Below, in pieces: positions 58,031 to 64,000 of a stretch of DNA of 64,000 nt; within the stretch, counting starts at the first letter, position 1; every line of letters begins with the position of its first letter. The stretch is from Antedon mediterranea (taxonomy: Eukaryota; Echinodermata; Crinoidea; Comatulida; Antedonidae): the NCBI RefSeq assembly GCF_964355755.1, contig NC_092670.1, positions 25,719,795 to 25,783,794 on the forward strand, in the 5' to 3' direction. Under the pieces are notes generated by a model that saw only the letters and a list, made by a program, of their open reading frames with translations, was not told the DNA's origin and did not search any database. The translations under genes were made by a program, and so were the position numbers.

Positions 58031-59545
58031 TGTCACATCACCTTCACCTCAGTGAAAGCGAGGGAAAATCGGACCTAAGAAGAGAAGGAGAATAGCAAAT
58101 ACTATTTGGGAGAAGTTTGAGGAGCAAGTAGAGCCACAATCGAATTTCTGTGTCTCAAGAATGTATCTTCAGAAACTAAAACAACAACCGGGTGAGTCGA
58201 TTGATGACTACATTGCTAAACTTAAATTCCATGCAGAAAAATGTGCATTTACAGCCGCAGAAAAAGAATCAAGAATCATAGAACAAATGACCATAGGAAC
58301 CATATTTAAAGATCTCCAAAAAAAAACCAAGAATACAGACTTGAGGAGGCCATAACCCTTGCTAGGGGACATGAGGCATCCCTCATGCATCACAAGCAAT
58401 TAGATGAATTTGATACACAGCATGCAAAAATAAGCTACAGTGTACGTGTCACATGCCAAAAACAAATGTAAAGCATGTGGACAAATGCATCGCCCTCGAG
58501 AATGTCCAGCATATGGCTCGACTTGCCACAACTGTGGTAAATTAGACCATTGGGCTAAAATGTGTAGATCATGAAAAAAAATTATGAATCCTCATAATGA
58601 TCATAGTACAGACCGTCATCAACAAAAACGAAAATCAAAAAGGCATGGAAAAGGCAAACTAAAATCTAGAGGTGGAATACACTCAATGAATCAATATGAA
58701 TCTGACTCGGATGACTTACTTGAGCACAATATGGAAAAATTGACATTTGGTTCAGTGCGCATGAGCAGCATCAACGCTTTTATTCCCCATCTCACTGACT
58801 TGACAGAACCTTTTCGTCAACTGCTAAAAAGGATACGCAATACAGTTGGACACCTGCACATACAAATGCCTACCAACAGACAAAACAGGCAATCTGCAGT
58901 GAAATCCTACTTTCATATTTCGACCCGAAAAAAACCTGTAATATTATAGGTGGACGCAAGTAAAATTGGACTCGGAGCAGTGTTGCTCCAACCAAATGAC
59001 AAAAATGAAGAAATGCCAGTAGCGTTTGCCAGCAAGGCACTTACAGACACTGAGAAACGATACGCAAACATCGAACGCTAACTACTTGAAGCAGTTTTCA
59101 CACCTACGTTTATGGAGGAAAATTCATAATATACACAGACCATAAGCTGCTCGAAAGAAGGGGAATGATGATGGACAACAACACTTGAACTATAGAATAA
59201 TAATTAATAACTAGATTTGAACTCGTCACTACGGATGAGTTAGGTTATCCGCAGCGTAAACGCCACATGCACGTCATACGTTAGAATATTGCGCACAGAA
59301 AAACACTTATGACATTGGAAAAATGTTAGTGCGCTCCCTATTTTGTGTCACGTCTAAGTATATACGGTTTACACTATATACTGTATACGTACTACATACA
59401 GTGCAGAATAGGTGAAAATAAGTGACCCAAGTTATTGACGCTTTTGGACATGACGACGTCATCACAATTTTTAAAATGGTATATATATTCCCAAGGCAGC
59501 ATGTAAATTAATGAACAAATACACCTTGTACTAAAAAGGAGGGAT
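58031..59545 (+). pseudogene. collapsed Ty3/gypsy retrotransposon (gag and RNase H remnants)
   Basis: A gag-like stretch (QQPGESIDDYIAKLKFHAEK) is followed by two zinc knuckles (CKACGQMHRPREC, a short variant, and CHNCGKLDHWAKMC). Then an internal deletion jumps to the RT end and RNase H (VDASKIGLGAVLLQ, then FASKALTDTEKRYA and TDHKLLE). Protease, most of RT and integrase are missing, and stops interrupt the frames. It begins with a short copy of the LTR-like TGTCACATCACCTTCACCTC sequence and ends in a purine tract before the right copy at 59546. Confidence 0.85.
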
Positions 59546-59870
59546 GTCACATCACCTTCACCTCGGTAAAAGCTAGGGCAAATCCGACCACTGGACAGCA
59601 ACACCTGTTTATAACAGGTAACTCTCATTAGAAATCCCAATAGAGCAATTATAAATTCCACAATATACTAACTCAGTGAACAGTTAATAGATTATCATAT
59701 TCTATCCAGTCTTCGAACAAGCAACATTAGTTCAATTCAATAGCTCATATACTCAACAGTATAAGTGTATTACTTGTTTTAATGTAAAATTTTATAGTTG
59801 TATTATTGTCTTGAAAATCATGCACCCTCTATAAAGTTTTCTATCGCTCGACTAGTTATTTCTATCTTGG
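59546..59870 (+). repeat. probable 3' LTR of the gypsy remnant
   Basis: Starts TGTCACATCACCTTCACCTC directly after the polypurine-like AAAAAGGAGGGA. The first about 45 bp recur at 58031-58075, upstream of gag. The right end is uncertain. Confidence 0.55.
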
Positions 59871-59891
59871 AAATTTGTATTGAGTAGCGAA

Positions 59892-61853
59892 ATGGTGCAA
59901 CAAAGGCTATACGATGTTAGTGAAGTTTTGAATCAGATATTTGCTGATTCAGACAGTGAGGATGACTTTGATGTCAATGATTCAAGTCAATCGTTCCCGT
60001 CTGATGACTATAGTTCCGATGATAGTGATTCTAAGATGAGTGTTGATTGTTCGTTGGATGTGGATAACAAACCTGTAGGCCATGGATCACAGGATGAAAC
60101 TATAAATATGTCTGTGGACAGTGATGGTGAAGCGGGCGTGGACAGTGACGATGAATCGGTGAGTTCTGATCGTTTATCAGTTGATGATGATGAGCCAGTG
60201 CCAGTTGTGCGTGGTCGTGGTAGAGGAAGACGTGGTGCACATGTTCTTGATGACAATATAGATCGACGTGGTGTATGCAGTGGCAATAGAGGAGGCAGAC
60301 GTGGGCCATGTGTTCGTGGTGGTATACGTGGAAGAGGAGGTCAGGCAAGAGGTCAGAGGGGCCGGACTCGTGCTAGAGGACAGGGGCCTGCAAGAGATCA
60401 GAACCCAAAGATAAATTGGGACATTGATCCAAATGATAGTTTTCAACCAAAGCAAATTCCATTCTCTGGTGGTGAACGACTCAAAGTTAGAATTGGTAGA
60501 CGTTTTTCGGTTTACTTGGACTGATGGGTATTATTCACAAGCCTAGGCTAGAAATGTATTGGAGCACTAATGATTTGATAGAAATACCTATATTTGGCCA
60601 AATAATGAACAGAGATAGGTTTTTCCTGATAATGAAATTTCTACATTTTGCAAACAATGAAGACCCTGCACATGACCCCACGGATGTCAATAGGGACAGA
60701 CTCTACAAAATTAGGCCTCTCATCAGAATGGTTCGAGAATGAATGCAGCGTGTTTATTCGCCATCTAAAGAACTCTGCGTAGATGAATCCTTGCTTTTCT
60801 TCAAGGGGAGACTGCTGTTCAAACAATGTATTCGAACAAAACGTGCATGTTTTGAAATCAAGTTTTATGAACTATGTACATCCGATGGTATATGTCTTGA
60901 TTTTATTGTATATTCAGCCGAGAATATTTTCAGAGACCATCCAGACCCTCATCCTCAAATGCTTGTTACTGAGCGTATTCCTAAACATGATGCAGCCTTT
61001 TCTCGACCGAGGCCACACACTGTATGTTGATAATTTGTATACATCATCTCCAGCTCTGGCTACGTACCTTCTTGATCACGATACATACCTTTGTGGCACT
61101 GTCAACCCAAAGCGTTCCGATTATCCCAGTGATCTACGGACAAAGGCACTTGACAAGGGAATATCATGTTTTATGAAGTCGCAAACAGGAAACATGTTAG
61201 TGGTAAAGTTCCGGGAGCTAAAAAACAAATCTAACAACAAACCAAAAGAAGTGTGCATGCTGACCACAGAAGGCAGGGCCGCTATGATCCCAACTACAAA
61301 ACGTGACAACAATCTTATTCACAAGCCATCATGTATAATTGCGTATAATTACAACATAAGAGGAGTTGATATGGTGGACCAACAGCTGCACAGCGCGCCG
61401 TGAGCATTGTAAGAAAAACATACAAGTGGTATAAGAAAATACAGTAGCTCTCAGAATGTTCATGCAGTGTGCTCTAAGTGCCCACAAACTCCATCAGAAG
61501 TTCACACCATCTACCAAAGATTTTTTGGCTGATGTTAAAGATCTTTAACAGTACTTGTGTGTTCAAGCCCTAGATTGAACAAAGATGTAACACGTCATGA
61601 AGTAGTACAAAGGTTAATTGGAAAGCACTTTCCCGTGAAAAGAGAAAGTAAAGACGGCAACACAAAAAACAAGAAAGACAAAATGTGTCGGGTGTGCTGG
61701 GCTCGTGGTCACCGCACAAGTACTGGAAAAGAGATCAAGACAGTGTGGATTTGCAAAGAGTGCCCAAGTAACCCATGTTTGCATGCCGATAAAGATTGTT
61801 TCAGGGCCTACCACACAAAATTGGACTATTCTAAAGAGGATGATGAGTATTAG
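59892..61853 (+). pseudogene. piggyBac transposase (PGBD-like), broken
   Basis: The N-terminal ORF (59892-60524) is acidic and Ser-rich, then Arg/Gly-rich. It stops at TGA, and the next frame begins MGIIHKPRLEMYWSTNDLI, so a stretch of the DDE_Tnp_1_7 start is lost. Conserved pieces follow in three frames: IFGQIMNRDRFFLIMKFLHF, LCVDESLLFFKGRL (first Asp), TLYVDNLYTS (second Asp), RGVDMVDQ (third Asp). A C-terminal Cys-rich zinc domain (MCRVCWARGH, WICKECPSNPCLH) comes last. All three catalytic Asp codons survive, but an in-frame TGA near 60740, a frameshift near 60940-61010 and further breaks near 61400-61560 make it inactive. Flanking terminal repeats not identified. Confidence 0.88.
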
Positions 61854-61859
61854 AGAAAA

Positions 61860-62469
61860 CCAAAAAACCATGACGTCATGCCGGCCATTTTGAAAGTAAC
61901 AAAATTCACCCGCCCCAATAGAACAACATCGTGTATCACAACACGCAAAAAAAAAAATTTCAAAACAATAGTTAGTTTTTGTACTATAATAGTAGTATAT
62001 TTTTGCAAAAAGTTCATTATTTCCTCAATTTTACCCCAAAACTTACATAGAAAGTTGGATAGAATTAAGTTTGAGCATTTTCAAATTAAGTGCGTGTGCG
62101 CATAACTTAGGTGTGAAACATGCCTTTTTTAATCCACAGAATTAAATTTTTAAAGTGTCAATACAAAATGACTTTATCTGGTTTTTAATCTATGATAAAT
62201 TATTGAAATTCATAAAATTGCGTGTAAGTCATTGCGTTATTCTGACGTTTTTCAAAAATACTGTCAATATGTTGACAAACTTACAAAATGTTATGTTTAT
62301 ATGTTTTAGAGAAATGCGAAGCACAAAAATAGGGTGGAAAGAAAGAAGAATAATACAGAAAAAAAAGTTGATGATGATCTCATACAATCACAAGGAGTTA
62401 TCTGCGGATAACTAATAAAAAATATACTGCTTTAAAAAACAACATCCTGCAAGCATAAAATTCTAAGGA
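61860..62469. other. 3' flank of the piggyBac remnant
   Basis: AT-rich, no gene. TGACGTCATGCCGGCCATTT at 61870-61889 lies just after the transposase end. Confidence 0.35.
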
Positions 62470-63861
62470 ATCGATTATTTTTTATTTATAACTATTTTTA
62501 ATCAATTATTATTGAGCACCCTTCAGAAATCCATCGTCAACTTAGCTTCGTGAATATCATCGCTAGGCCTGACGATAAAACTACGGAGGCCTCACAGGAC
62601 ATTAACATTGATAGAGTAAATTATTGCGCTCTATAGAGGGCGTAGTTACTAATGTTTAAAACACGCACTAAATAATAATTTGCAATAGTCCGACATGAGT
62701 TTTGTATTTTTAATAAAGAAATAATAATATTGTATTGTTGTATTCATCATTGTGTGTGTATCAACATCATGTTAATTTTTAATTTGTTCTTTCATTTTAA
62801 TAGTAGAATTTTACACAGGAAAGAAGATAAATGGGACTGATGACTCTTGAAGATATAAGTACTTCTTACTGACCAATTTTCTTCTGTTCTACTTTATTTT
62901 ACTATGGTTTGTAAGTCAAATAAACAAATGAAATGAACTAAAAAGAATTGAAATGTACCATAAATGTATACAGTACTTTGTTCAGTCCTGATATACAGTA
63001 CATTGTTATAACACAATAAACAAGAAGCTTTTGACAACATCATTGCTTTAGTAATGTTATCACTGTACTAGAAACGCTCATGTTATGGTTTCCCAATTTT
63101 AAGATTTGTATAGCATATATATAAATTACCATTTTTTATTCAACTATGAAAGTACTCACATGGAATTACAAATGGAACAAAAACAGAAAGATATAATTTA
63201 TTGAAATGAAATGTACGTATCAATGGATATATTTATAATAAAAACGTGATATGAAGCATTCTCCATCTATTACTAGAATAATCAATTTATTTTACTTATG
63301 ATGACACTGAATACACCATTTCATGTCTTTCATTTTTTCTTTTTGTTTATCTTCTCTCCTTTTGTGTAAATCTACTATTTATTAACATAAAAACAAATAA
63401 AATACCTGTATAACATTAAATAATGATTCATCTATTCATTTATTTATTTCAACAATATTTACGAGGGTGGTCCATCCAGCCGAAGCTGATCATTGGGACC
63501 CTCACAAAAATACAATTTGACAAGACAAAAACATACACCAATTATTTACCTTAAATTAAAATAAATAGAATTTATAAAAATTAAAAAAACTAATTAAACA
63601 CAAAAATATTTCTTTATAAAAATTTTTTTATTCATTTCACGACGAATATGTAAACAATATTATTTGTTATGGCCACATAATATGACCATACCAGCGTCCT
63701 CTATAGATTGCCAACATTCTTGATGCCCTGTGAGGCCTCCGTATTTTTATGGGCAGGCCAAGCAAAGATATTCACGAAGCTAAGCTGGCGATGGATTTTT
63801 AAAGGGTGCTAAATATTACCGTAATTGATTAAAAATAGTTATAAATAAAAAATGATCGATG
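62470..63861. mobile_element. 1.4-kb fold-back element, arms about 175 bp
   Basis: The left arm (about 62470-62645) and inverted right arm (about 63690-63861) share ATTTTTTATTTATAACTATT, then AAATCCATCG and TAGCTTCGTGAATATC, then CGGAGGCCTCACAGG. The interior is noncoding and has received an inverted SINE tail at 63445-63510. Target duplication not resolved. Confidence 0.78.
63445..63510 (-). mobile_element. SINE 3' tail fragment, minus orientation
   Basis: The inverted sequence CCCAATGATCAGCTTCGGCT through GGACCACCCTCGTAAATA matches the 3' tail of the SINE at 7915-7970. Only the tail is present (strong 5' truncation). Confidence 0.65.
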
Positions 63862-64000
63862 TTTTACAATGTTATGCTTGTAGAATTTGTAGACAACTCG
63901 TGAGACAGTAGGTTAGATGAAGTATTGAAACAATTTTGAGTAATTTTAAGGGGTGGGTACAAAACTGCATTAGCGCCAAGTTGTAATTAATAGGTATTTG

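Noticed and set aside
60008-60455. Three Ser/Thr/His-rich minus ORFs
   Set aside because: Antisense shadows of the acidic and Arg/Gly-rich N-terminus of the piggyBac transposase.

Overview
This is an AT-rich, intron-bearing eukaryotic window with no prokaryotic features. Introns use GT/AG ends. Most of the DNA is transposon-derived: Penelope-like, L1/Tx1-like, Jockey/CR1-like, Ty3/gypsy, piggyBac, many small inverted-repeat elements and tRNA-derived SINEs. The palindromic word TAGGCCTA is scattered throughout (densest near 2755-3130). I infer a marine invertebrate deuterostome, most likely an echinoderm; this rests on overall character, not on a marker gene.

Two host genes can be supported, both on the minus strand. 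(1) At 2810-3359 are the first two coding exons of a secreted or membrane leucine-rich-repeat protein: signal peptide plus LRRNT cysteine cap, then a 72-nt phase-2/phase-2 LRR exon. The gene continues off the left edge. (2) At 35134-44667 a nine-exon gene can be assembled with consistent splice phases. It encodes about 853 residues: four ankyrin repeats, a linker with coiled coils, and a C-terminal kinase fold. The kinase keeps the beta-3 Lys and HRD, but has lost the HRDxKxxN Asn (now Cys) and the DFG Asp and Gly (now GFR), so it is probably a pseudokinase.

Layout. 1-8 kb: LRR gene start, then nested inverted-repeat elements, including a near-identical head-to-head pair at 3551-5955 and three small elements with TAA-type target duplications. 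8-11 kb: mostly anonymous, with two weak candidate first exons. 11-16.7 kb: LINE remnants, a Penelope-like element with a GIY-YIG domain, a cluster of tRNA-Glu-like SINE units and a long TA repeat. 20-22.7 kb: a 5'-truncated L1/Tx1-like insertion with recognisable target duplications. 24.2-27.3 kb: a 3.1-kb fold-back element inserted in a tRNA-like SINE with a TTA duplication. 28-32 kb: Jockey/CR1 remnants and an inverted array. 35-44.7 kb: the pseudokinase gene, with a Penelope copy in one intron and a long inverted-repeat element ending about 20 bp from its exon 1 donor. 45-57 kb: dispersed repeats, small inverted-repeat elements (two nested) and two large tandem arrays. 58-62 kb: a collapsed gypsy element followed by a broken piggyBac transposase. 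62.5-63.9 kb: a 1.4-kb fold-back element.

The genes do not form a pathway. All exon models come from reading by eye, without transcript or database support, and element edges given as approximate may be off by tens of bases.
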